The notes under the pieces are model-generated. The model saw nothing but the letters and a program-made list of their open reading frames with translations, was not told where the DNA came from and made no database searches. A DNA stretch of 64,000 nt. Origin: a virus. The number at the start of each line of letters is the position of its first letter. Positions within the stretch are counted from its first letter, which is position 1. The DNA is taken from positions 1-64,000 of IMG/VR virus record IMGVR_UViG_3300044802_000046. One strand, given 5' to 3'. Made by a program: the position numbers and the translations under genes. Of the stretch, positions 21,586-33,000 are shown one piece after another.

Positions 21586-24500
21586 TTATCTTGACTCTCT
21601 TATAGCTCTGCCTTTCTGGCGTCTTGACATCTTATCTTCCACTGTAAGTTTGCCATACAGTCTATTTAAATCCTGAGTTACTCTAAATCTACTTTTTGAA
21701 TTATATGAATTTATAAACATATCTGCATTTTCATTGACTATTTTACCGTATTTATCATCCATTTTATTTGAAGTAACATAATCTATGACTTTTTTAAGTT
21801 TATTAAATTCGGTTTTATTCTTTTCATAGAAGTTTACGCGGTCTTTTAAATCATTGTCCGAGATATATTTCTTCATCTCTGCGGAGCCTTCTTTTTTGAA
21901 TATATCATTTATCTTAGTCATATCACTTGACAACTTATTTATAGTGTTGACTGATTGGTACTCTTTAGGTATTTCTCCAGATGACCTTATGGTGGCCAAA
22001 GTACTTTCCGCTAATCTTGCGGCGGCAGTATTTATCTCTTTGACTACTTTTTGTCTTATATCTCTATCCATTTTAACCTTTTCAAGTTCAGTAAGTTTAC
22101 TTCTAAGTTCAGTTATCTCTTTAGCTGTTTTAGCTATCAAATATTTATACTTAAAAAGCTTCCTGTCTTGATCAGTTATGTTTCGAGGATTTATCTTATT
22201 CTTCTCTCCAAAACTCAATGTCTTTTCAACTGAAGACAATCTCTTATATTCATCGTAAAATTCCTGAACACTTACGCCTCCAAGTCCAGTCGTACTTGAC
22301 CTTGTAAATAACCTTCCTATGATTGGATAATCAGCTCTTTCTTTATATTGCTTTGGAAAAGCATTTAGAATATCAGTTGCTAGTCCTCCTGTATATCCGC
22401 TAAGTAAATGATCTATATTTAATGGCGCTACATTTAGCACTTCTCCTAGTTTAATGGCTAATTTGCTAGAATGAGATGTGTATTGTTGTGGGGGTAATAA
22501 TCCTTCTTGACTCATAGATACGATAGGGCCATCTCTAAATATATCCCAATTGAAATATACTTCCATAGCTGGTTTTACAAGGGCGGGAAGAGCGGGAGGA
22601 GCTACTGCTCCAACAGATTCTTCAGCGGCCTTTTTGAAGTATGTAGGATCTTTTGTATATAATGAATTGGCTATACCTTCTGGAATAGCTCCGAATAGGT
22701 ACCCCCATTCGAAAGGCTTAGAAAGACGGACTATTTCATCTCCTATTTTAAAATTGAAGAATCCGTACTTTTGCCAGTCTGGAAGATTTTTATACCAATC
22801 TTCATCTTTGTGCATATACCATAAAGCTAATGTAGGAGCTGTCATCCATGCCATAGCTCTGAATCCTGACCTTACCGGATGTTCATATATAGTACGCCCC
22901 ATTCGGCTTAATCCCTGTATTGACGGGTTGAAAAATGGCACAATTTGATTTATAACCGCAGCGTAAGATCCAGCACGTTTAAAGTTAACCGTAACTTCAT
23001 TTGCTGCATTGGAAGCTTCGATCGCTGCATCTTCTTTCAACTTCTTAAGCTCGACTAAATCTCCGTCGGATTGCGCTTTATCAAATAGCAGTTCATATTT
23101 TTTCATTACAGATTCGAACTCTGCCATCCTAGTTCCGGCTTCAGTAAATGATAATATTTTTCTGAGCGCTTCTATCGGATGCTTTACAACGTTTAACGCT
23201 TTTCTCTGTACGTTGTCAGCTAAAATCTCTTCTACTGTATTTTTAAGCATCTTTCTATCGAGCCCTAATGGCTGAGCCATCTCTCCGCCCGATCTTTTAA
23301 ATGCTTGAGTATACTTCCCTTTACCGACCAGTTCTTCTATAATAGCTTTCCCAACATTGCCTACTCTGGAAGTGCCGGTATACTCATTCTGTAAAACAAA
23401 AGTTTGAAAATCTCGAATAGGGTTGGTTATTAAAGAAAATCCAGCTCTAATACCTGTAGCTCCAAGCCTAACTAGCCTGGAAGCTGACCCGAATGTACTG
23501 TCAATAAACCAAGGTAAGGTCACGTTATCCAATCCTTTCATAGAATCGTATAAATCCTTATGTAATTGATAAAATTCTCTTTTACCATCTTTATAAATAG
23601 AGACGATATTATCTTTTCCGTAATAATCTCCCTGAGAAAATAAATTTATAAGTGAACTTTTATCTACTGATGACAGATCTCCTCCAAGCGACTCTATTTG
23701 CTTGGATATATCTTCCAGTTCAATTATTGTCTTTTTTAATGGCGCCGGAACCTTTTCAATCCACTTTCCGGCACCTGAATATTTATCGGCTAAATCAACG
23801 AGAGCACGAGAAACTCTTGCCTTGTCAGCAACGCTTATTATTTGCTCTGTCATGGCAATCATTGACTCAAGTGGATCTACAATTTCCCTTCCACTACCTT
23901 TTATTTTTTTTATGGGGCTTCCTAAGTCAACAAACCCTTTACCAGTTGCGGCAGATACTCCTTGATCAACAAAAGATCTTTTAAGTGGAATGTAGAAAGG
24001 ATTGGACGCTCTCATTATATCTGCGGCCTCCCTTGATAGCCCTCCAGCATCCACTAAGTAATCCACTAAATGAGATGACCATTGAGTAAAATCTTGAGAG
24101 AATTGTTCGTATTCTGGCTTGGCATTGTTTTTTAATACATATTCTGCATCAACACGACTTATGCCAGGGTTTATGCCTCTATCTAATAATGTAATTGCAT
24201 GTTTCGAATAAGCATATGCAATTGCATTTTTAATATCTTTTGAAACTGGAGTAACCACATCTTTTAAACTCTCTCCGGTTTTATTTAATTGAAAATCGAA
24301 CGAACCGTCCATTATGAATTGCCTGGCCTTGGCTGAAGCTGTTTTAGCTACACTCATGGCTATTTCATAAGGATCTTCACTCGACCTTATTTTACCTTCA
24401 CCAATTATTTTATTTACAACATATTTTAAAGGGTACAGTCTGTTTGTAAATCTTCCCCTAACTTTAATATCAAAAGATCCTAATCTTTCCTTTAAGGATA

Positions 24501-27500
24501 AGTCGGATTTAAGGCCGTTAAAATCAACTTGACTCAATACTCTATTTAAAGAACCTTGTTCTCTCCATTTTGTTATTGAACTAGTCGCTTCTGAAATTAT
24601 TTTTTTTTCAGTAGGATTTTTTGATAAAATTTCCTTTTCAAAATAGTCATGAAATTTTGGTGCGACATCTTGACTGTCCCCAATAGTGAGATAGTGCCGA
24701 ATAAACTCCGCGAAACCCTCATTGACTCTTTTTTTAGATTGATCATAATCGAGACTCTTTAATTCATTTTTAAGATCATTAGGAACCGAATTTGATATAT
24801 CTAATTTCTTGTCTATGAAATGGGCAACTTCATGAGACGTAGTTGCTAAGTCATTGTATTCTTTTGTTCTAATGACTTCGGGATGAACTTTAAATATCCC
24901 TAACGCTTTCTTCCTTATTTTACCAATCCTTATTGGAACGCCAAGCTCTTTAGACAATTTACTTATAATGGTCGAAGCTTTAATAGGTTCAGATTTTGGC
25001 TCTGTAGACACGGGAATAAAAGCCTTACTTTCCAAGCTTTGTTCGGTTTCTTTTATGGCTTTTTTAGTTGACTCTACTGATTGAATTTTATCCGGATTTA
25101 CTTTATGGATAATACCATCCTCTGTTTTTACCTTATACCTACCATCGGATTCTTTTGACATTACTTCTCCAATACGATTATTTTTAATCATATCTTTAAA
25201 ACCAATTTGCTCTCCAATTTTAGGCTCAATAACTTTAGATGGCGCTTTTTCTCCTCCTATCATTCGGTAAGATCCATCTGGCATCTTTTCAGCCTCCTTT
25301 GATTTAACCAAAGAGTCCCATAATCCCTTAGCTGAACCTGATATTTTATCAGGACGGTCGGATTTTACAACTTTACCTTCCGATTGAGCCTGTTTGTTTA
25401 ATTCACGATAAATTTGTTTCCCATATCCCTTACCCTTCTCATTTACCATTACGTATTTAACTTCCCAACCTTCCGGCTTTTCTTCTATATGAACTTCTCC
25501 AAGTTCCTTTCCGTCTTTCTTGATTTCTCTTGAGAAAACATTTTTATCCCCGGTAGACAATATCTTTTTCATCGCCTCCGGAGTTTTTGTTTTCTCTCCA
25601 ATTTCAACTTTTCCAGTTTTCGTACCGGCAGGTTCTGGCTCGGCCATTCCCTCCGGCACAAACTCTGGTATTTCCTCTATTTCTTCCGGGACCTTCTTTT
25701 CTCCTCCAGACTTACCGCTACCGCTTGCTTGTCCGCCTTCTCCTTCCCGAACTTTCTCTTTGTTGCCGCGTACGTCTTCCCTTTGTGGAATTCGCTTATG
25801 TTCTGGCTCACTACTTTCTGAGACTTTCCTTTTTTGAGTGGCATCTTCTATCCCTTTCTCAATTTTGGTTTCTTTTTCACCACTACCTGTCCCGATCCGC
25901 TCGGTGGCGCCGGAATTGTTTTTCCCTTGGGCTTCATTTGAGCCATACTCCCCTTGGAGATCCCTTTTTTTAACTTTTTCATTTTTTACTCCTTTTTTAC
26001 TTACCAGCTTTTGCCCCTTGACTTCATTTTCGACTTTGGAGCCTTTTTGGGTGCCGGGACTTCCTTTCCCACTCTTGTTTTTGGTTTTGACAGGTTGTAA
26101 GTTCCCTTGCTCCCCGATACTCCCTTTTCCTTTTTCATACTCTTTACTTTTTAATTGTTCTTGTTTATTTAATTCAAATATATCTAAAGGTTTAGACATT
26201 TCATTTTTAGCCTCGGCTGAAAGGCTTTTTTTACGACTCTCTAGCCCTTCTATTAATAAGGGCTTATTTTCTTCTGGAATCGATGTATTTTCCTTCAGAG
26301 TTTGAATTTCCTTATCGACATTTGATATTTCATTTATTGAAGGCTCAGATGCTTTTATCCTAGGATCGTTTTTAGCGACAAATTGATTTACTTTTTCAGT
26401 GTAAAAATCCTTTTCAGGATCAGATAATTTAGGATCTTCTTTAATTCCTCTTATAAAGGTTTCAGGGTCGGATAATATTTGTTTCCCGATAGCTTTTACG
26501 TCAATATAACCATCCAAAGTCTGAGAAGATAATTCTAGCTCTTCTTTTTTCTTAGGATCTTTTTCATTTTTTATCTGATCGTCTAGTTTTATCTGCTCTT
26601 CCCTGAGTTGCTCAACGGTCTTAGGTATGTCGTGAATCTTACTTACATCTTCAATAGATGAAGTGAAGAACTTATCAGATGCACTTTTCTGCTTAGATTC
26701 CAGATTTTCTTTAACAGATTTACCTAATAATAGATCCATGCCTAATCCTAAAACCCCACTGGCTACTATTTCTTTAGGATTTAACTTTCCAGACATGTAT
26801 TGTTCGGTCGCGGTCATTCCTCCGAATAATGTACCGCTAGAAAGAGAGGATGCTAATTTTGATGCAAAATTACTTCCGGTCACTCCTTTTATATACCCAC
26901 CAGCTTCAGATGATAGGTAACCGAAAGAGTGCATTAATGATCCTTCGATAGCGCCCACCCCGGCAGCCTTCAATGTTTCTGTTAGTTTATTGGCTTCTGG
27001 ATTTTCTTGGCTATCTAATTCTTGATATTTATTCAGAGCGTTTGTAGCAGCCATGTACGGAACTATCCCAGGAATAGACTTAACTAATCCGCCTGTAGCG
27101 GCTCCAATATAAGACAACTTAGTCTCTGGAGCTAATACCATTAACGGAAGATCTATTAAAGCACTCCCAGCTCCTTCCGCAACCATCCCAGCTATATTTC
27201 CCGGAGCTTTTGTTTTTGCATTTTTCAGACTCTCATCTATTTTATCGGCCATCTGACCAAAAGTGCCGGACATAGGGATCTTAGTTACATCACTTATGAT
27301 TCTGGCCGCTCCATCCATAGTTCTTAATGTAGTTGCCGTGGCTTTATTTATACCATGAACAAATCCCCACATATAACTATCCTCAGGCTTAAAGGCGGAC
27401 TGCTCATCATTTTTTTGCTTTAGAAATCTTTTAAAATCTACTTGGCTAAGTAATTCCTCCTGATCCTTTGGCTGTAATATCTTTTGTGGATTTTGGTTAT

Positions 27501-27984
27501 GGTTCTCCTCTGGCGATATAGAAAATTCCTTATTAAACTCCTCAACGGATCGTGGTTTTTCATAAACCTTCTGGCGTATCTTATCTTCTTTTTTATTGAC
27601 TTGTATCAATGGTTTTTCAGAAAGAGTACTCAACACTGTCTCTTCCTGGTTATATTGTGGTTTTTGTTTTGGAGATCCTACAGTTCTAAAATCAGTACTT
27701 TGTGATTTCGATGTATTTTCCTGACCAACTAATCCTGATTGAGAATTTTCCTGAGAGATATCCGAAGATACGCTTGAAGAGTCTTTTTTTTTTAAAGGTT
27801 TTGCTCCGGGGTATTCCTTTAAGAAACCATCAACCTCTTCTTTAGGGATATCAAAAGTATCTTTTCCGGAAACGTAACTCTCAACTTCCTGAGCCTTTGG
27901 ATATGCCTTTAAGAAGCCGTCTGATTCAGATTCAGGGATATCAAAAACATCTTTACCGACTTTATATGTCTTGGTATTAGGCAT
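21586..27984 (-). CDS. Giant polyvalent virion protein (zincin, GNAT-like, LPD38-like; 2132 aa)
   Basis: Opens with two repeats of a YKVGKDVFDIPESESDGFLK type. A membrane-compatible Gly/Ala-rich segment lies around residues 260-420, and a long Lys/Glu/Gly low-complexity stretch around 600-800. Next come a GNAT-like segment (about 830-900, EKGKGYGKQIYRELNKQAQS), an SH3-like piece, and a zincin motif SHEVAHFIDKK (about 1050) with a downstream EGFAEFIRHY. Residues about 1500-1700 (GIRAGFSLITNPIRDFQTFV ... VNFKRAGSYAAVI) resemble large polyvalent-protein domain 38. Proteins of this type are packaged in the head and ejected with the DNA. It is followed by two smaller virion proteins with 2-bp gaps. 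Confidence 0.8.
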   Translation of the reverse strand: MPNTKTYKVGKDVFDIPESESDGFLKAYPKAQEVESYVSGKDTFDIPKEEVDGFLKEYPGAKPLKKKDSSSVSSDISQENSQSGLVGQENTSKSQSTDFRTVGSPKQKPQYNQEETVLSTLSEKPLIQVNKKEDKIRQKVYEKPRSVEEFNKEFSISPEENHNQNPQKILQPKDQEELLSQVDFKRFLKQKNDEQSAFKPEDSYMWGFVHGINKATATTLRTMDGAARIISDVTKIPMSGTFGQMADKIDESLKNAKTKAPGNIAGMVAEGAGSALIDLPLMVLAPETKLSYIGAATGGLVKSIPGIVPYMAATNALNKYQELDSQENPEANKLTETLKAAGVGAIEGSLMHSFGYLSSEAGGYIKGVTGSNFASKLASSLSSGTLFGGMTATEQYMSGKLNPKEIVASGVLGLGMDLLLGKSVKENLESKQKSASDKFFTSSIEDVSKIHDIPKTVEQLREEQIKLDDQIKNEKDPKKKEELELSSQTLDGYIDVKAIGKQILSDPETFIRGIKEDPKLSDPEKDFYTEKVNQFVAKNDPRIKASEPSINEISNVDKEIQTLKENTSIPEENKPLLIEGLESRKKSLSAEAKNEMSKPLDIFELNKQEQLKSKEYEKGKGSIGEQGNLQPVKTKNKSGKGSPGTQKGSKVENEVKGQKLVSKKGVKNEKVKKRDLQGEYGSNEAQGKNNSGATERIGTGSGEKETKIEKGIEDATQKRKVSESSEPEHKRIPQREDVRGNKEKVREGEGGQASGSGKSGGEKKVPEEIEEIPEFVPEGMAEPEPAGTKTGKVEIGEKTKTPEAMKKILSTGDKNVFSREIKKDGKELGEVHIEEKPEGWEVKYVMVNEKGKGYGKQIYRELNKQAQSEGKVVKSDRPDKISGSAKGLWDSLVKSKEAEKMPDGSYRMIGGEKAPSKVIEPKIGEQIGFKDMIKNNRIGEVMSKESDGRYKVKTEDGIIHKVNPDKIQSVESTKKAIKETEQSLESKAFIPVSTEPKSEPIKASTIISKLSKELGVPIRIGKIRKKALGIFKVHPEVIRTKEYNDLATTSHEVAHFIDKKLDISNSVPNDLKNELKSLDYDQSKKRVNEGFAEFIRHYLTIGDSQDVAPKFHDYFEKEILSKNPTEKKIISEATSSITKWREQGSLNRVLSQVDFNGLKSDLSLKERLGSFDIKVRGRFTNRLYPLKYVVNKIIGEGKIRSSEDPYEIAMSVAKTASAKARQFIMDGSFDFQLNKTGESLKDVVTPVSKDIKNAIAYAYSKHAITLLDRGINPGISRVDAEYVLKNNAKPEYEQFSQDFTQWSSHLVDYLVDAGGLSREAADIMRASNPFYIPLKRSFVDQGVSAATGKGFVDLGSPIKKIKGSGREIVDPLESMIAMTEQIISVADKARVSRALVDLADKYSGAGKWIEKVPAPLKKTIIELEDISKQIESLGGDLSSVDKSSLINLFSQGDYYGKDNIVSIYKDGKREFYQLHKDLYDSMKGLDNVTLPWFIDSTFGSASRLVRLGATGIRAGFSLITNPIRDFQTFVLQNEYTGTSRVGNVGKAIIEELVGKGKYTQAFKRSGGEMAQPLGLDRKMLKNTVEEILADNVQRKALNVVKHPIEALRKILSFTEAGTRMAEFESVMKKYELLFDKAQSDGDLVELKKLKEDAAIEASNAANEVTVNFKRAGSYAAVINQIVPFFNPSIQGLSRMGRTIYEHPVRSGFRAMAWMTAPTLALWYMHKDEDWYKNLPDWQKYGFFNFKIGDEIVRLSKPFEWGYLFGAIPEGIANSLYTKDPTYFKKAAEESVGAVAPPALPALVKPAMEVYFNWDIFRDGPIVSMSQEGLLPPQQYTSHSSKLAIKLGEVLNVAPLNIDHLLSGYTGGLATDILNAFPKQYKERADYPIIGRLFTRSSTTGLGGVSVQEFYDEYKRLSSVEKTLSFGEKNKINPRNITDQDRKLFKYKYLIAKTAKEITELRSKLTELEKVKMDRDIRQKVVKEINTAAARLAESTLATIRSSGEIPKEYQSVNTINKLSSDMTKINDIFKKEGSAEMKKYISDNDLKDRVNFYEKNKTEFNKLKKVIDYVTSNKMDDKYGKIVNENADMFINSYNSKSRFRVTQDLNRLYGKLTVEDKMSRRQKGRAIRESR

Positions 27985-27986
27985 TA

Positions 27987-29351
27987 TTACTTCCTTTTAT
28001 ATTTATCAAAATTAGTCTTTTTAACTACACTTTGAGCCTTTTCTTCCTCCGGTTGTTGCCCTGCTTTTGGTTTTATTTCCATTGGAATATCTTCTACATC
28101 TTTCGCTAATTTAGGAAATCTAGTCTTAAGCTTAGTCTTAAGTTCTGGGGTTAAATCTAAACCTATACTTCCGTAATCTCCCTTAGTAACTAAGACTGGT
28201 TTTATATAGAAATTGTTTTTTAATCCACCTTTTTCATTCAGGTAATTTTTGCCAGAAGCCAAAAGTCCAGTTCCGGCTATAGGAACATATTTAATATAAG
28301 GATCTACTAGCGGTATATCCTGTCCGATATTAGCTTTTTTCTTCTCTCCTGTTTCCATATCAAAATATTGCCTAGAAGAAACTACTCCATACCTTCCAGT
28401 TGGTAAATCTACCCCTCCCCATACGTCTACATCTTCTGGATTATCAGCACTACCTTTTATTTGAATCTTATCTGAAGGGCTATCGTAATTAATAGAACTG
28501 ACAACTCTTTGTCCTGATCCGGATCTGCTTGGAAGTCGAGTAGTATTCTTATTCTCTTTTACGGCATACTTCCCGGCTGTATCATAATTCCAATCAGCAA
28601 TAGCGTCTCCCAACTTATCCGACCCTTGATGCTTATCAAGATATTTTTTCTTTTCTTCAATAGGTAGTTTCGAGAAATCTTCAGTAACCGTCCGGTACAA
28701 TCCAATATTTTTAGGATCAAATAAATCATTCTTTATTTGGGACTTAATTTCGTCTTCCGACATGGCTACCTTGCCAGTATGAACATTACCGGTTGGATCA
28801 GTAAACGTCTTTTCCTTCAATCCGAGCCAATTTTTTCCCTCGTAATAACCCTTTCTATCTCCTATTCTTGGTGGTAATAAAATATCGTCATCAAGTTCGC
28901 CTGTTTTCTGCCATTTGTCAATCTTGTTCTTAAAATTTGCCCTATCGTATTTTATACCGTATGGATCATTCTGAATAATCTTAGCCGCTTGAGCATATTG
29001 TTGCTGATTCGCTTTCAATTTTTGCTGCCATCCATACAAAGCTTGTTTATGATTTTGAATATCAATTTGATCATCTAACGTTGGCTTATTTTCTGATCTA
29101 TGATATACATTTGTAAGAAAATCCTGAAACTCCTTAATCTTATCCCCCTGTTCTTTTTGCCAATAAGAGGACATGTTAAAAACAGGATCAACCTTAGCTT
29201 GTTTTAAATAACTAGCTTCGGATTCCTTTCTATCTTGACGTTCATTTTCTTGGTCTTGGCGATAGTTATTTACAAGCTGCCCCAGTTGCTTGCTGATATT
29301 AATATTTATAGGAGTTTCCTTCGGAGATCGCGTGTAACTAGTTATTGCCAT
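27987..29351 (-). CDS. Internal virion protein (454 aa)
   Basis: Soluble, charged and Gln-rich N-terminal half (QLGQLVNNYRQDQENERQDR; IDIQNHKQALYGWQQKLKAN) and a beta-rich C-terminal half (SGQRVVSSINYDSPSDKIQI). No enzyme motif. Its place between a small core-type protein and the giant polyvalent protein, with 2-bp gaps, suggests cargo co-packaged inside the capsid, as in short-tailed phages with internal core proteins. Function inferred from context. Confidence 0.65.
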   Translation of the reverse strand: MAITSYTRSPKETPININISKQLGQLVNNYRQDQENERQDRKESEASYLKQAKVDPVFNMSSYWQKEQGDKIKEFQDFLTNVYHRSENKPTLDDQIDIQNHKQALYGWQQKLKANQQQYAQAAKIIQNDPYGIKYDRANFKNKIDKWQKTGELDDDILLPPRIGDRKGYYEGKNWLGLKEKTFTDPTGNVHTGKVAMSEDEIKSQIKNDLFDPKNIGLYRTVTEDFSKLPIEEKKKYLDKHQGSDKLGDAIADWNYDTAGKYAVKENKNTTRLPSRSGSGQRVVSSINYDSPSDKIQIKGSADNPEDVDVWGGVDLPTGRYGVVSSRQYFDMETGEKKKANIGQDIPLVDPYIKYVPIAGTGLLASGKNYLNEKGGLKNNFYIKPVLVTKGDYGSIGLDLTPELKTKLKTRFPKLAKDVEDIPMEIKPKAGQQPEEEKAQSVVKKTNFDKYKRK

Positions 29352-29353
29352 TA

Positions 29354-30025
29354 TTAAAAATTAGGAGTTGAAGCAAAATTACCTATCTGGCTTGCTTGAC
29401 TTGATAATGGCTTATTAGCCATACTTGTCCATGGGTTTGATGATTGAGCCGAAGACCCTCCTTCTGATCCGCCAAACATAGACGCGCCGCTCATTGCAGC
29501 TCCCGCCACTGAATTTAATCCGCTATTCAAAGTTTGCTGGCCAGATTCGTATTGGCCTATTGCTTTGTTATACTGTCTCTGCCACGGAGAGTTTACATTA
29601 TATTCAAATTCCTGATCAGCATATTGAGCAGACTTCTGGAATGCCTGACCGAGCCTATCTTGATTCGATTGATAATATTGAGCTTGCTGCATGGCTAAAT
29701 TATTATGCGCGCCTACTTCGGATTGATATAATTTCTGAATAGCTCCGGCATCTAATTGACCGGTCTCTTCCAGTTTTGAGATTGTGGATTGAGTAGACTG
29801 TTGATTATTCTGCTCCATCTGAGTCTGGCCAGGCATATTTGAATTAGCATTCGTCTTAGCCATTTCAAGATACTGCTTAATTTCATCAGGACGAGAATAT
29901 ACTGGGCGATTACTTTCAAGATCAGACATTTTTTTGTTAGCCTGACTAGATTTTGTACCTCCGTAAATAGATTGCCCGATACCAACCGCTGCGCCAATTC
30001 CAGCAGAAATTAATGGTGATGCCAT
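29354..30025 (-). CDS. Small internal virion/ejection protein (223 aa)
   Basis: The N-terminal Gly/Ala-rich amphipathic segment ISAGIGAAVGIGQSIYGG resembles membrane-inserting ejection proteins (P22 gp7/T7 gp14 style). A helical Gln/Asn-rich body follows (AMQQAQYYQSNQDRLGQAFQ) with a Ser/Gly-rich end (SMFGGSEGGSSAQSSNPW). It heads the three-gene internal protein set behind its own promoter. Role by analogy. Confidence 0.65.
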   Translation of the reverse strand: MASPLISAGIGAAVGIGQSIYGGTKSSQANKKMSDLESNRPVYSRPDEIKQYLEMAKTNANSNMPGQTQMEQNNQQSTQSTISKLEETGQLDAGAIQKLYQSEVGAHNNLAMQQAQYYQSNQDRLGQAFQKSAQYADQEFEYNVNSPWQRQYNKAIGQYESGQQTLNSGLNSVAGAAMSGASMFGGSEGGSSAQSSNPWTSMANKPLSSQASQIGNFASTPNF

Positions 30026-30038
30026 AATCCTTTTTTTA

Positions 30039-30046
30039 CAAAATTA
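30039..30046 (-). promoter_or_regulatory. Late-type -7 box (TAATTTTG on minus strand)
   Basis: Plus-strand CAAAATTA in the 33-base gap before the internal virion protein set, 13 bases from the ATG at 30025. Confidence 0.5.
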
Positions 30047-30058
30047 ATCATTTTTAAA

Positions 30059-33000
30059 TTAGTATTTATCACTAAGATCCCAGCCAACTTGAGATTCCAA
30101 TACCCAAACTTCGGCATCTTCTAAATTTTCCATTTGATGCTTAATGTAAAAACCTCGAAGCTCATCACCATTAAATAAATCTAGCACTGACGGTGTATTA
30201 GAAGTAGTCTTCATATTATTCAAATAGGCCGCGCTAAAACTGCCTTCCTTAAGCTCAAAATGATTTGTCTTAAGAAGACTGGACATGCCACGCGTATACG
30301 TAGCGTCAGATTCGATTATTATTAATGGGACATCCCACGCTTTATTAGACTTTATACCCAATACCTTAAATACCTTTTTAAGTATTGGATTAGCGTTACT
30401 ATACCAATTAATCTGTTGTTTATATTTAGTTCCGTAAAAATTAGCCCGAACTACATTATTGGAATTATGCTTATACCCCATTACTCCAGAAAAAGACAAT
30501 AAAGTGGTGCCTAAAGAGGAATAATGATCTGGCATAAAAGAATAAAAACTTATCCATCTTGGTTTCGCCCCTTCAATATTTGGATCATAAAAACCAATTG
30601 TCTCGGAATTGACCCCCATGATAAATGTAAGTACATACATTTTATTCTCTTCGTCGTACGCTCCTCTTACGTCGGCATTAGCTATTCCAAAAGATGCGAT
30701 TTGACTAGCCTTAGATCTAAAATAAGTACGCATTCCATATTCAGAAACAGGATATTGACCATTTGGAGATGTTCGGATAACTTCGCCTCTATAATAATCA
30801 AAATAATATATATCCCTATTGTGAACAACGACGGATCTTGGAAATATAGTCCCTCTGTCTTCGTCATACTTATTGGCTGTTCCGAGCAATGCTGTTGACT
30901 TAACAACATTTGATGTATTATCGGCATTCTGCATTTCAGTTCGACTTATGTAAATCGAAGTCTCCTTTCTATCCTGGAGAACCTTCATAACATTTCCGAC
31001 TTCTTTCAAAATGTTTATCGATCCAAATTTGGATTTTAACGTTTCGAGATCTTCTGATTTGAATTGATTTAATTTATTAACCTTGGTATTTTCAAGTAAT
31101 GATCCAGAATTTCTCATACCCGAAATAAGCTCCTCTTCCTTCGCATCTGCATCAAATAGTCCAGGCATTCCGAGTCCATAACTATTAGATTCGTAATAAT
31201 CAGAATAATTATCATCTACGGATGGATATAGATATTTAGCAAACCTTTCTTTTAAATAAGAGTCTCCAGGATTGCACAATACGATAGCAGGGGAAGATAC
31301 TGGAGATGCGGGATTTTGATTTTGAATATTCCCTATATGATAATTACTGGAAGTACCCGGATTCCCTATAGAGCCAAAATATACCGGAAAATAATATGGA
31401 TTCGAAGATTCTTTTTTGGGACTATACAACTCCATAACAAAGTCTGAAGTTATATTTCTATCCACGACGGATAATGCAGGAACGTCGAGTCTAGTTATTT
31501 GAACTATAACAACTTGACTATATGGAGCACTGACTTTGTTTCCGCTTGAATCTGTTATATATGATGGTGTTGCGGCATAATCTTTTTCGTATTGACTATC
31601 TACTTCCGGATACTCGGTACCTTTAATTAAAAAATCATAATTAAATGAACTAATATCGCCACTATGTATCTTGATCCTATCTCCATCTGTAAAAACATAA
31701 TTATTTATTTTTAAGTTGGTATCAATTTCTCGACTATCGTTTATAAGTCTATTGACCTGTATTCTTAAATAATTGTCAATTTCATCAAAATACGCATATC
31801 CAGAAGCCACGGTACCTGCATACTCAGTAGCTCTAGCAAGTAATTTTACATAGCTATTTATAATTATCCTCTTAGTGAATACTAAAGCATAAAAATATGC
31901 ATATTCAGGAGGCTTATTCCTAATACTACATGTTAGATCGTAATAATAACTTTGACCATACATGCTTTCGACTGCAATAGGAGTACTGAATTTATTTACA
32001 GATGAATACCTTAAATCTTTATCGTAATATCGTATTCCGCCAAGATAATAGTCCTCATTTTTCATCGTCTTATAAGTACTATTCAGCCCAGAAGTATACC
32101 CAATCGGAATAGTTATAAAATATGGAATCGTAGAACTACTTGGACCTTGATCCACTTCCATACCTACGGATATGTAATAATACGCAGGACTCGTATTGTG
32201 TTTAACACTAGGATCAGTCCAACCTAATCTATTTGTTATTGATTTCCTTATCCTGTATTTTATATTTAAAGCCAAAGCTTTCAATATAGACTGTTCGGTA
32301 TCTCCAGGTTTTGATACATAGTACACTGTAATGTTAAATGCCTTAAATGTTAAATCTTCACTACCGTAATCTGTACTAGCTATATTTAATATTATGCCAT
32401 AAAAAGTATTTATAGGATATGAGGGCCATCTAACCCTCCATCCATCTGAAGCTAAAGACACGATCATGGAAGAGCTTTCAACAGTAAATGTGGCTAAATT
32501 CCTGTTTACAGTAGTCAATATATCTAACACCGTATGGTCAAACCCTTCGGTTATATCCCCGTAAATAATCCTATCCTTTTCTATTAACTCCTGTGTTCCG
32601 GCTAATTTAGGAAGAAAATCATATGGTCTAGCTAAATCATCTTGATCTACATTTTGCTTTACCTTATCGTCTAGGAATACATAGTTCATAAATTCAGTAA
32701 GGGAAAATGTGTAAGGGGCTGAGGGAACTGATTTCTTATATATACTTCCGTTATAAACACAAGCATAAATACTTCCATTAGAAGCAACCGCCATTCCTTC
32801 CCATAGTCTAGTGGCTTGGCCTTGATCTATAAAATTTCCGGTACCGGCAAACTGGATGTAAATACCGCTGCCTTCAACACATGCATATATGTTTCCGAAC
32901 GAGTCGCATGTCATGCCCTCCCAATTACGAGCGCTTTGCCCTAAGGCTATAAAATTACCAGATCCAGAAGTTTGCTTATATATATCTCCTCCGAATACAC

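Noticed and set aside
25520-26305. Plus-strand open frames opposite the low-complexity part of the giant virion protein
   Set aside because: Caused by biased Lys/Glu/Gly codons on the minus strand; Pro/Phe/Ser-rich products with no start signals.
21586-27984. Giant RNA polymerase-type protein, as in crAss-like phages
   Set aside because: No DFDGD-like catalytic motif; the visible parts are zincin, GNAT-like and LPD38-like.
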